Below are positions 9,438-16,702 of a stretch of DNA of 64,000 nt, piece after piece. The notes below the pieces were generated by a model. It ran no database searches and was not told where the DNA came from. It saw nothing but the letters and a program-made list of their open reading frames with translations. Both the position numbers and the translations under genes were made by a program. The first letter of the stretch is position 1. Each line of letters opens with the position of its first letter. Source of the DNA: an uncultured Flavobacteriaceae bacterium (GTDB lineage Bacteria; Bacteroidota; Bacteroidia; Flavobacteriales; Flavobacteriaceae); contig CANLVG010000004.1 in the NCBI GenBank assembly GCA_947494565.1, forward strand, positions 124,001 through 188,000, given 5' to 3'.

Positions 9438-9839
9438 TCATACGATTTTCATTAACTGAGTAGCAGACGCAGCCCCTATTAACGCTATAGTAACCTTCGT
9501 GGTTTCATCCCCAATTTCATAGGTGATTCCCTCGGAATTTTGACCATAGAGAAACCAGCCTTTTGATACGGGCTTTGTACTATTACTTGATTTTTCGTTT
9601 ACACGATACCCCGGAATATGCTGTTCCAAGGCCGAAAACCACTCGTCTATAAAGTTGGGTAAAGGAGTCTTCTGTCTTTCCTCATTGGTATAAAAAACGT
9701 CATACCAAGTGGAATGAAAGTCAAGCCCTATCAGAATTTCCCTTTTTCTTGGGTGCTCTGCCTTGGGTCCACTTACATTTTATGGTGCTATTGTGGGCCA
9801 ACTGTAGTCGGTATTGTATGTATACTACAAGTCCATCCC
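9438..9839 (-). pseudogene. 3' remnant of an M14 zinc carboxypeptidase
   Basis: Reading leftward from 9779 to the TAA at 9438 gives 113 uninterrupted codons resembling the C-terminal part of the M14 peptidase catalytic domain: LIGLDFHSTWYDVFYTN (carrying the third zinc-ligand His), PNFIDEWFSAL, then KGWFLYG and GITYEIGDET with the expected acidic residue of the active site. Further upstream the same frame continues with GMDL and DYSWPTIAP but is broken by TAG (9827-9825) and TAA (9782-9780). The first zinc-binding segment (HxxE) is missing. With no start and two stops it cannot make a working enzyme. It ends 28 nt before susC, so an intact ancestor probably belonged to the same locus. Confidence 0.65.
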
Positions 9840-10082
9840 TCGAGGAAAGAAAATAGTCTAATCTATAGGATAGCTTTGGCAATGTAGTTATTGGTAATTT
9901 GCGTTAACGCCTATTTTGGCCCGAAAGGGTAGTCAGGCCATCAGCAAATAACCATTGTTTTTAGGAATAAGCAACGGTGGGCTGAGGTGTAGAACAGTGT
10001 CCATCCCAGCGTTACAGAGATAGCGTAGAAACCAGAATAAGAGGTTGCTAACGGGGGTTGCGGATGAAAATGAGGACGAAGC
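9840..10082. other. non-coding stretch upstream of the carboxypeptidase remnant
   Basis: These 243 nt lie between the pseudogene and the DUF6503 gene. All frames are short and I recognise no protein, promoter, hairpin or RNA. It is probably further decayed sequence of the same lost gene or of rearranged DNA, but nothing in it proves that. Confidence 0.3.
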
Positions 10083-10790
10083 CTAGTTCAGAACGTCGGT
10101 GCCCAGGTATTTGTCGTCTTTATTGTAATACCAGGCCCGGGTCTTCGGCATTTTGATTCCTGCTATTTCTTGCTCTCCTGTGAGAAGAATATATTCCCCA
10201 TCATTTTTAGATTCATCATGATAGAATTGATAGACCTCCATGGCATAGGTGTTCGGGTCGAAATAGAAATACCAAACATCTTCACCGACTTCCTTTTCGT
10301 AGGTAGCCTTGAGTACGAGATAGGTCTTGCCCTTAAACGTTCGCTTTTCGGTTTTCGGGGCTACTAGAGTTCCCGGATCTTTTAATTTCATCGGTAACCC
10401 GTAGAGATAGGTATAATAATCTTTGTACATCGTCGCCCGGTCGCAAGTCAGGCGATGTTTCTTTTTGTCGTCTTCTGAAATGTCCGTACTGCCGTTGAGT
10501 GCCAATTCACAATTGTCTTTGTCAACGGTTTGGCTCAAGGTTACCCCGTCCTTGGTTGCGACGACTTGAAAGTACTCTTTGGGTAGGTTCATCGTAATAG
10601 CACTCACTCTGTCTTTCCCATCAGGGGTGCTCATCGTAATTTGCATTTTTCCTTTAAAGCCAGGCCACGCCCCGTTTGGGTCATGGTATTGAATGGCTTT
10701 GTTCAGTAATTCACCACCGGATAACTCTTGAGCGGTCACTGAAAAAAAGGAGAAGGTCAAAATGAAGAGAAAGAGTTTTGCGAACATCAT
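10083..10790 (-). CDS. secreted DUF6503-like protein
   Basis: The ATG at 10790 (or the adjacent ATG at 10787) gives about 235 residues with a good signal peptide (ending near VTAQ). A start at 10832 would lie inside the upstream gene and precede the signal peptide. The mature protein begins SGGELLNKAIQYHDPNG and has the repeated beta-strand pattern of LolA/LolB-like folds, matching the DUF6503 family as I remember it. The family has no established function; a lipid- or lipoprotein-binding role is only suggested by fold. The start is 10 nt after the stop of the phosphate transporter gene, so the two are surely co-transcribed. Confidence 0.65.
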   Translation of the reverse strand: MMFAKLFLFILTFSFFSVTAQELSGGELLNKAIQYHDPNGAWPGFKGKMQITMSTPDGKDRVSAITMNLPKEYFQVVATKDGVTLSQTVDKDNCELALNGSTDISEDDKKKHRLTCDRATMYKDYYTYLYGLPMKLKDPGTLVAPKTEKRTFKGKTYLVLKATYEKEVGEDVWYFYFDPNTYAMEVYQFYHDESKNDGEYILLTGEQEIAGIKMPKTRAWYYNKDDKYLGTDVLN

Positions 10791-10800
10791 GGGATAGTTG

Positions 10801-13077
10801 TTATAGGGTAGGCACATTCGTATGTTGGTCATAAATCTCCAACAGATTCATAGTTGCTTTGAGCAAGTCTTTGGTCTCCAATAACAGACTAAAGTACAAA
10901 GCCGTGTTTTTCGGGCTCGATTCATCCGCCCTGGTGCGCTCGATTTGTTTGTTTATTTTTTGATCCAGAGTAGTCATCAACACCTCTTTGTTCATGATGA
11001 TCTGGGTCAACTGATCATACGCTTTGGTATCAAAAATAGTCTTGATTTCCGAAAAGAGTTCGTCAATGAAAATATCCGTTTCCTTCAAGTCCTTAATTTG
11101 ATTAAAGCGTAATTTTTTGTGATTGTTATGTACATGTTTGTAGCTCGCTTTCGAGATATACTCAAGCGATTGGGTCATGTCTTGTAGATAGCTCAAAGCG
11201 GTGATATAAAAATTACTGGCACCAACGCTCGATTCATCTAGGTTTTTGATGAAGTAAAAGATATTTCCGCGCAGGTCTTCCACCTCGCTGTCCAGTTTGG
11301 TAATCCCCTTTTTACTCTTTTTCAAACGGTCGATATCGTGTTTTGAAAGGCCATCGATCGCTTGTGTATAAATTTTATTCGCTCGCTCTATGGCCATTGA
11401 CATGTTCGAAGAACTCTCCTCGATCAATCCGATAATCGAATGACTTTCCGATTTTTGAAGTCGTTCCTCAAGCTTTGTCTCCTTCATTTTTTTGTTGTGC
11501 GAAAGGTAATTTCTACCGATCAATAAAAAGGCGATGACCAAAAGTACCGCTACGGCCCAAATACCACCGAGATGTATGACATAGGCAATGAAAGCGGCAG
11601 CCGTAAAGGCACTGATGGCGGTAAAGAACCACCCGCCTATAACGTTGAGCACTCCCGCGACCCGATACACTGCGCTTTCAGGCCCCCAGGCACGATCGGC
11701 CAAAGAAGTACCCATAGCGACCATAAAGGTGACATAGGTGGTTGAAAGGGGAAGTTTCATTGAAGTTGCGATTGAAATGAGTACACTGGCGACCATAAGG
11801 TTGACGGCTGCCCTGACCAAATCAAAGGCGGGCAAATCTTGAACCCTGCTTTTTGGAATATAGACATAGGGTTTTTCAAATCGGGAATCTATTTTTTGAA
11901 CGAGTGCTTTGGGAAGGATCCCTCCGAGATTTTCGGAAGCCTGAATAGAGAATTTCACAATTTGTCGTGATAGAAAATTAGGCTGAAAACGTTCATCGCC
12001 CTCATCTTGGCGCGATAGGTCGACACTGGTCTTCACCACATTTTTCGCTTTGGAGGAAAACCAAAGGGTAATGACCATGATCACTCCCGATGCCAATAAT
12101 AAATAGGTAGGTGTTCGCACCGCTTGTGAAAGGCTTTCCATGGTAAATTCTGCTGCAGTAGTACCGGAAGCACTCCAAGAATTGAACGATTCAAGGGCCG
12201 CTAGGGGAACCCCGATAAAATTCACCAAATCATTGCCCGCAAAGGCCATGGCCAGGGCAAACGTGCCGAGAACAATGATGAAGGTATAGATGTTGATTTT
12301 TAGAAAATTACTGGCCAACCATGAGAAAAAAGACCAAATAATGAAATTGCCAAAAAGAAAAACTTCCGGATGTTGACCTATATAATCCAGTATTGCAGGA
12401 CTAAAAATCGAAGCGCTCTTAAGGCCTTTGACGATAATGAAATAGATAATTGAGGTAGTGGCGAATCCACCAAAGAGCGCACCCACCCATTTCGGTATTT
12501 CGGCAAATTTGAACGAAATCAACATCCGCGATATGAACTGTACCAAGGCACCAATAGTGAAAGCCACAACTACGGAAAGCAAAATGCCCAGAATGATTTG
12601 GGTTGCCTTTTCGGTATTGATATAGCCATCGAGCTCAGCGAAACCTCCTCCTGTGGCTGCAATCTTGACCAGGGAAATGGCCACGGCTGCGCCCAGCAGT
12701 TCGAATACGATCGATACTGTGGTCGAGGTTGGCATTCCCAGGGTATTGAAAAAGTCGAGTAGGAGAATATCGGTAATCATTACCGCCATAAAGATGATCA
12801 TGATTTCGGCGAAAACGAATTCAGACGGATTGAATATGCCCTTCCGGGCGACTTCCATCATTCCACTGGATGACATGGCCCCAAAGGCGATACCCACACT
12901 TGCAACGATCATGATGGTTTTAAATGAAATTGCTTTCGATCCGATCGCCGAGTTCAAAAAGTTGACCGCATCGTTGCTGACGCCCACTACCAAGTCGGTT
13001 ATGGCGAGCACAGCAAGTGCAATAATCATAAATAGATAAATGTTCTCTTCCACGTAAGAATGCAGATGGTTGGCCAT
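10801..13077 (-). CDS. PiT-family inorganic phosphate transporter fused to a PhoU-like domain
   Basis: A 758-residue inner-membrane protein. The N-terminal 540 residues or so carry two PHO4 half-domains: VVGVSNDAVNFLNSAIG (about 31-48) and LPLSTTYVTFMVAMGTSLAD (about 435-455) are versions of the PiT signature. Residues about 545-755 are soluble, helical and charged, like the DUF47/PhoU-like proteins that often accompany PiT genes as separate proteins. PiT carriers import phosphate, often as a metal complex, driven by the proton gradient. ATG 13077 is preferred over TTG 13080. The promoter region contains repeats in 11-bp steps like Pho boxes (13121-13138 and 13285-13335). A DUF6503 gene follows in the same operon. 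Confidence 0.88.
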   Translation of the reverse strand: MANHLHSYVEENIYLFMIIALAVLAITDLVVGVSNDAVNFLNSAIGSKAISFKTIMIVASVGIAFGAMSSSGMMEVARKGIFNPSEFVFAEIMIIFMAVMITDILLLDFFNTLGMPTSTTVSIVFELLGAAVAISLVKIAATGGGFAELDGYINTEKATQIILGILLSVVVAFTIGALVQFISRMLISFKFAEIPKWVGALFGGFATTSIIYFIIVKGLKSASIFSPAILDYIGQHPEVFLFGNFIIWSFFSWLASNFLKINIYTFIIVLGTFALAMAFAGNDLVNFIGVPLAALESFNSWSASGTTAAEFTMESLSQAVRTPTYLLLASGVIMVITLWFSSKAKNVVKTSVDLSRQDEGDERFQPNFLSRQIVKFSIQASENLGGILPKALVQKIDSRFEKPYVYIPKSRVQDLPAFDLVRAAVNLMVASVLISIATSMKLPLSTTYVTFMVAMGTSLADRAWGPESAVYRVAGVLNVIGGWFFTAISAFTAAAFIAYVIHLGGIWAVAVLLVIAFLLIGRNYLSHNKKMKETKLEERLQKSESHSIIGLIEESSSNMSMAIERANKIYTQAIDGLSKHDIDRLKKSKKGITKLDSEVEDLRGNIFYFIKNLDESSVGASNFYITALSYLQDMTQSLEYISKASYKHVHNNHKKLRFNQIKDLKETDIFIDELFSEIKTIFDTKAYDQLTQIIMNKEVLMTTLDQKINKQIERTRADESSPKNTALYFSLLLETKDLLKATMNLLEIYDQHTNVPTL

Positions 13078-13120
13078 CAATTAGGTCAATCACAAAAGTG
13101 CTACTATAATTCAGTTTGTA

Positions 13121-13138
13121 GGTTAATTTAATGTTATG
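13121..13138 (-). promoter_or_regulatory. candidate Pho-box-like direct repeat before the phosphate transporter gene
   Basis: Read on the minus strand, the site holds ATAACAT and TTAACCT placed exactly 11 bp apart, 44 nt upstream of the transporter ATG. About 20 nt downstream is CACTTTTG (13100-13093), a near match to the flavobacterial -7 element. The repeat would thus sit where a -33 element is expected, as in activator-dependent PhoB promoters. Chance is possible for a single pair in AT-rich DNA; the support comes from the similar sites at 13285-13335, 14224-14285 and 19644-19680. Confidence 0.45.
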
Positions 13139-13284
13139 AAATGGTTTAGGGCTATGGCGAATGAGATTTGGGTCTAAAGGATACTTATACGTCGAGTTTT
13201 TACGTTCAAAGTCTTGAAAACCCTATATAAATTGAAAAAAAAATAGAGGGTCGAAATACTAAAGCGGTTTCTTTTTCGTTATCA

Positions 13285-13335
13285 ATGTAAATTTAATGTT
13301 AAGCAAAAGTTGTTTAAACGTAAAATTTATGTAAC
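13285..13335 (-). promoter_or_regulatory. array of five repeats in 11-bp steps
   Basis: On the plus strand, five 7-bp elements are spaced by exactly 4 bp: ATGTAAA (13285), ATGTTAA (13296), AAGTTGT (13307), ACGTAAA (13318) and ATGTAAC (13329). Read on the minus strand they become TTACAT/TTAACAT-like elements with the spacing of PhoB or cyanobacterial SphR boxes. The orientation points toward the phosphate transporter, 200 nt away, while the array physically covers the -33 to -7 region of the MORN-protein promoter. It may therefore activate one side, repress the other, or both. Confidence 0.5.
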
Positions 13336-13339
13336 TTTG
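13310..13339 (+). promoter_or_regulatory. flavobacterial-type promoter of the MORN-protein gene
   Basis: TTG at 13310-13312 and TAACTTTG at 13332-13339 are separated by 19 nt, an exact match to the Bacteroidota TTG-N17-23-TAnnTTTG consensus. The ATG follows 18 nt after the -7 element. The array described at 13285-13335 overlaps it. Confidence 0.7.
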
Positions 13340-13357
13340 TGATATAATATTCGTACT

Positions 13358-13714
13358 ATGAAAAATACAATCTTGACACTCGCTATACTATGTTGCACCG
13401 CAATTTCCTTTGCACAGCAACAGCCTGAACTGAAGTTGAACGAGGAAACAAACCTTATAGAGGCTACCTATTTTCACGAGAATGGGAAAATAAGCCAACA
13501 GGGGACCTTCAATTTGGAGAAGCAGCTTCACGGCAATTGGATCAGCTATGATGAGCAGGGCGAGAAGATATCAAAAGGTTCTTATGTGAACGGACTAAAA
13601 ACCGGGAAATGGGTGTTTTGGTCTAAAGGAGATAAGAAAGACGTAATTTATGACAATAATGCGATTGCTAGTGTGAATGGTATTCAGAAAGAGTCACCAG
13701 TGGTAAAAAATTAG
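13358..13714 (+). CDS. secreted MORN-repeat (YwqK-like) protein
   Basis: A 118-residue protein with a signal peptide (cleavage near SFAQ, residue 19) and at least two MORN-like repeats: EATYFHENGKISQQGTF and ISKGSYVNGLKTGKWVFW. Such short proteins are often labelled YwqK-family antitoxins, but no toxin gene is adjacent, and the exported form argues for an envelope role. It has its own strong promoter (13310-13339) and ends in a rho-independent terminator (13731-13768), so it is a single-gene transcript. Its promoter shares DNA with a repeat array that resembles Pho boxes. Confidence 0.7.
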   Translation: MKNTILTLAILCCTAISFAQQQPELKLNEETNLIEATYFHENGKISQQGTFNLEKQLHGNWISYDEQGEKISKGSYVNGLKTGKWVFWSKGDKKDVIYDNNAIASVNGIQKESPVVKN

Positions 13715-13730
13715 CAGAAGTTTCCCCCCA

Positions 13731-13768
13731 AAAAAAGCATCCCGAAAAAACCGGGATGCTTTTTTTTG
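13731..13768. terminator. bidirectional rho-independent terminator
   Basis: A perfect 9-bp stem (AGCATCCCG / CGGGATGCT, 13736-13744 and 13752-13760) with a 7-nt loop is flanked by an A-run on the left and a run of eight or more T on the right. It can stop both the plus-strand MORN gene and the minus-strand gene ending at 13800. Confidence 0.85.
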
Positions 13769-13799
13769 TAAACTATTTCAACTATAACCTCGTCTTGAG

Positions 13800-14198
13800 T
13801 TATTCTTTTTGAAGTCCTGCGCCGTTGGAAACGGTTTCCTCTTTTCTTACTAATGATTCTAAGCCAGCGACACCTTCCAAGCTGATTTGTTTGGCGCCCA
13901 TACCCAAACTTACCTGTGTAATTTCATCTGCTTTCACTGCGATAGGCATTTCAATGGTTTCATATCCCGCGTAGGTTACGACCAAGGTGTATTCGCCACT
14001 CTCCAAAGCGCCAAATTCAAAATTGCCATGAAAATTGGTCTCAGTTTTAGCATCTACTCCTTTCAATTGCACATGGGCAAATAACAAAGGTTCGTTATGC
14101 ATTTCTTGGTCCAAAATAGTACCTCTAAGACCCCCTTGGTTTTGAGCGAATCCGATGGTGGTCATCATCAAAAGGAATATGGCAAGACAATTTTTCAT
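13800..14198 (-). CDS. small secreted CarboxypepD_reg-like protein
   Basis: The ATG at 14198 gives 132 residues with a signal peptide (ending near GFAQ); upstream in-frame codons cross a terminator and are rejected. Residues about 22-110 form one CarboxypepD_reg-like beta-sandwich (LRGTILDQEMHNEPLLFAHV ... ESGEYTLVVTYAGYETIEMP). This resembles the N-terminal extension of the receptor at 16703-19546, which reads KLSDKEMNNDPLPFAN and LEPGTYTVVFSFLGYETVEVP at the same places. It has no plug or barrel, so it looks like a stand-alone copy of that extension. Its upstream region holds six repeats in 11-bp steps. It follows the receptor-lipoprotein pair on the same strand but after a terminator, so it has its own promoter. 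Confidence 0.7.
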   Translation of the reverse strand: MKNCLAIFLLMMTTIGFAQNQGGLRGTILDQEMHNEPLLFAHVQLKGVDAKTETNFHGNFEFGALESGEYTLVVTYAGYETIEMPIAVKADEITQVSLGMGAKQISLEGVAGLESLVRKEETVSNGAGLQKE

Positions 14199-14223
14199 TT
14201 GCGTGATTCTATTTGCTGCAAAT

Positions 14224-14285
14224 AACGTTGTCGAATGTAAAGTTAAGGTTAGGTATAGATTAAAATTGGGTAAGAAAAAGGTTAA
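14224..14285 (-). promoter_or_regulatory. array of six repeats in 11-bp steps (candidate Pho boxes)
   Basis: On the minus strand, in gene direction, the elements are TTAACCT, CTTACCC, TTAATCT, CTAACCT, TTTACAT and CAACGTT, each separated by exactly 4 bp, ending 26 nt before the ATG at 14198. The core CTTAACCT-like sequence and the 11-bp period match the known layout of cyanobacterial SphR and proteobacterial PhoB boxes. I infer binding of a PhoB-family response regulator; no such gene lies in this window. Confidence 0.55.
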
Positions 14286-14322
14286 GTTGTAAACAAATGA
14301 AAACAGATTTCCTTGGGGTATC

Positions 14323-14354
14323 AAAAGAAAACCCCGCTCTTCAGCAGGGTTTTC
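14323..14354 (-). terminator. rho-independent terminator of the receptor-lipoprotein operon
   Basis: In the leftward direction the RNA forms a 10-bp stem (AAAACCCTGC with GCGGGGTTTT, one T-G pair) around a 6-nt loop, followed by TTTTCTTTT. It lies 59 nt after the lipoprotein stop at 14413. Confidence 0.75.
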
Positions 14355-14412
14355 AGTGGTATTTAATTGAGGCTTAGTTTCCTGTAGCCCAATCAAACAT
14401 AGTACTATAGGC

Positions 14413-16647
14413 CTAGAAACCAGTTGCCCATCCAGACGCCCAAGTGGGTTGCGCAGCACCATTGCCAGCGCCGGTATTATCACCTACAGTGATGAATGAC
14501 ATATTTGCGCCTGTATAGTTTGTTTGTGCAAAACCTGTAGCTGGAGCATTAAACTGCATTGGATTGATTGATAGGGCGTTTGCTTCAATACGAACACCAG
14601 CTTCTACATCGGTATCTTTTACATTGACGCCTAAGTCGACACCGCTGGTATAGAAATTGGTTATAGTGAAGTTACCACCACCTTCTTTAAAGAATATTGC
14701 CCCTTCAGTAACCGGACCAACGACTGTAATATTGCTTAGAGTAGTTGTGGTTACTGGGGTAGCATCTCCGTCGTCTCCGTTATTGGAACCTTCGATACCA
14801 GCTTTTGCACCATTTGCAATATACCAGCTGTCACCGTTTCCGGCCCAACCGTCAGCGAAGTCGATAGAATCATCACCGCTTCCGATAGAAACCAAGAAGT
14901 TTCCATCAACAGTTCCTCCGAAGAACTCAATGCCATCATCTCCTCCATTTAAAGACTGAACATAGTCGAAAGTGGTTCCTGAACCAACTCCGAATAATGA
15001 TACACCATTGAACTCCTTATCATTTGAGAAGGTTGCACCAGTGTACTCTACCCTTAAATAAGTAATCGAACCAGAATCATCGGCAGCATTGGTTCCACCA
15101 TAAGTCAGGTCACCAACTTCGGTTGTTACATCCGTTCCTTTGTTTGTTGGCGCATCACCAGCGATAACCAGACCGCCCCACGCTCCTGGAGTGGTATCTT
15201 CCGAGGTCATTACAACTGGATCGGAAGCCGTACCATTGATGAAAATTTGTGCGCCTCTTTCAACTCCTATAAATGCAGCGGTTCCCCCTGATGCTTTAAT
15301 TGTTGTTCCTGCAGGGATAGTTAAGGAACCACCTTCCTTAACTACAAAACCACTTGTTAGAAAGTATTCGGTTGACGCATTTAGGGTGACATCGCTTGTT
15401 ACTACACCGGCCAAGTTTTCGCTGGTGGCAGCGGTACTATTGTCAAGACCTGTAGTCCAACCAGCTGCCCAGTCCGGAGATGCTGCCCCGTTACCAGCTC
15501 CAGTAGCAATACCTTCGGTGTAGAAATCAGTATTAGCTCCTGCATAATTGGTAGCTGCAAACCCTTCCGCGGTATCTGCGAATTGAATGTTAGTGATTAC
15601 TAAAGCATCAGAATCAATTCTTAAATTGGCCTCTGAATCGGTATCTTTCACATTAATTCCTAAATCAATACCAGAAGTGTAGAAGTTATCTACAGTGAAA
15701 TTACCACCACCTTCTTTAAAGAACAATGCACCCTCACTCACTGGACCAACAACAGTAATATTACTCAAAGTAGTTGTGGTCGTAGGTACCGCATCACCAT
15801 CATCACCATTATTGGAGCCTTCGATACCAGCTTTGGCGCCACCTGCTATATACCAGTTAGAACCGTTACCGGCCCAACCGTCGGCGAAGTCGATTGAATC
15901 ATCCCCGCTTCCAATAGACACCAAGTTGTTTCCGTCAACAGTACCACCAAAAAACTCGATTCCATCATCTCCTCCGTTGAACGATTGAACATATTCAAAA
16001 GTGGTTCCTGAACCAACTCCGAATAAGGATACACCGTTGAACTCTTTATCATTTGAGAAGGTTGCACCAGTATATTCAACACGTAGATAGCGGATAGACC
16101 CAGAATCATCAGCAGCATTTGCTCCACCATAAGTTAAGTCACCCACTTCAGTGGTGACATCCGTACCTTTATTGGTCGGGGCATCACCAGCAATTACCAA
16201 ACCACCCCAAGCACCAGGTGTAGTGTCCGCAGAAGTCATGATTACAGGAGCGGCTGCTGTACCTTGAATGTCTATTTGAGCACCCCTTTCTACGCCAATA
16301 AATGCAGCCGTACCTCCAGAGGCAGTTATCGTAGTTCCTGCGGGAATGGTCAATTTAGCTCCAGCCTTAACAACATATGCGCCCGTCAAAGTGTACGTAT
16401 TTGCGGCATCTAATGAGGTGTCTTCGGTTACATCACCTGCAAGATCTACTTCCATTCCTGTTGGGTCTGGATCAGGGTCTGGACAAGCAGTACATGAACC
16501 ACCACAGTCAACGCCTGTTTCATCACCATTTTGAATACCATCCGTACAGGTGGGATCATTTGTCGGGGCGTTATCGTCATTGCTACAGGAGGCTATGAAA
16601 GCCAAGGTAGCTAGACCTAACATGAGAGAGAAAATCGTTTTTTTCAT
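14413..16647 (-). CDS. surface lipoprotein with two tandem beta-helix-like modules
   Basis: A 744-residue lipoprotein (lipobox IASC, Cys21). A Cys-rich linker follows (CTDGIQNGDETGVDCGG, then CTAC, about 34-55), of a type seen on Bacteroidota surface lipoproteins, then a DPDPDP spacer. Residues about 66-401 and 409-744 are two copies of one module rich in Gly, Asp and Thr; its strings such as IPAGTTI.ASGGTAAF, GAWGGLVIAG, DDGIEFFGGTVDGN and SIGSGDDSIDFADGWAGNG suggest a right-handed parallel beta-helix. No catalytic motif is evident. It is 55 nt downstream of the TonB-dependent receptor gene and shares its operon, so it may be the receptor's surface binding partner, in the way SusD serves SusC. 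Function unknown. Confidence 0.7.
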   Translation of the reverse strand: MKKTIFSLMLGLATLAFIASCSNDDNAPTNDPTCTDGIQNGDETGVDCGGSCTACPDPDPDPTGMEVDLAGDVTEDTSLDAANTYTLTGAYVVKAGAKLTIPAGTTITASGGTAAFIGVERGAQIDIQGTAAAPVIMTSADTTPGAWGGLVIAGDAPTNKGTDVTTEVGDLTYGGANAADDSGSIRYLRVEYTGATFSNDKEFNGVSLFGVGSGTTFEYVQSFNGGDDGIEFFGGTVDGNNLVSIGSGDDSIDFADGWAGNGSNWYIAGGAKAGIEGSNNGDDGDAVPTTTTTLSNITVVGPVSEGALFFKEGGGNFTVDNFYTSGIDLGINVKDTDSEANLRIDSDALVITNIQFADTAEGFAATNYAGANTDFYTEGIATGAGNGAASPDWAAGWTTGLDNSTAATSENLAGVVTSDVTLNASTEYFLTSGFVVKEGGSLTIPAGTTIKASGGTAAFIGVERGAQIFINGTASDPVVMTSEDTTPGAWGGLVIAGDAPTNKGTDVTTEVGDLTYGGTNAADDSGSITYLRVEYTGATFSNDKEFNGVSLFGVGSGTTFDYVQSLNGGDDGIEFFGGTVDGNFLVSIGSGDDSIDFADGWAGNGDSWYIANGAKAGIEGSNNGDDGDATPVTTTTLSNITVVGPVTEGAIFFKEGGGNFTITNFYTSGVDLGVNVKDTDVEAGVRIEANALSINPMQFNAPATGFAQTNYTGANMSFITVGDNTGAGNGAAQPTWASGWATGF
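14416..15423 (-). repeat. second copy of a ~1-kb intragenic tandem duplication
   Basis: Encodes residues about 409-744. The copies differ mainly at third codon positions and in the segments near the ends of each module, so the duplication is not brand-new but the protein is held similar. Confidence 0.85.
15445..16452 (-). repeat. first copy of a ~1-kb intragenic tandem duplication
   Basis: Encodes residues about 66-401 of the lipoprotein. It is collinear with the second copy at a period of 343 codons (1029 nt); long blocks of protein such as DAPTNKGTDVTTEVGDLTYG are identical in both. Confidence 0.85.
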
Positions 16648-16702
16648 TGTTTCTTGTTTTTAATAGGGTTAAAAAAGTGTTCTAATTTTTCAATTACTAG
16701 CA

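Noticed and set aside
13358-13714. Toxin-antitoxin locus suggested by the YwqK-like label
   Set aside because: The protein is secreted, has its own promoter and terminator, and no toxin gene is adjacent; the label is an annotation habit, not evidence.
14653-16130. Several long antisense frames rich in Pro, Ser and Val within the duplicated lipoprotein gene
   Set aside because: They are mirror frames of a Gly/Asp/Thr-rich coding repeat, appear twice because of the duplication, and have no start context.
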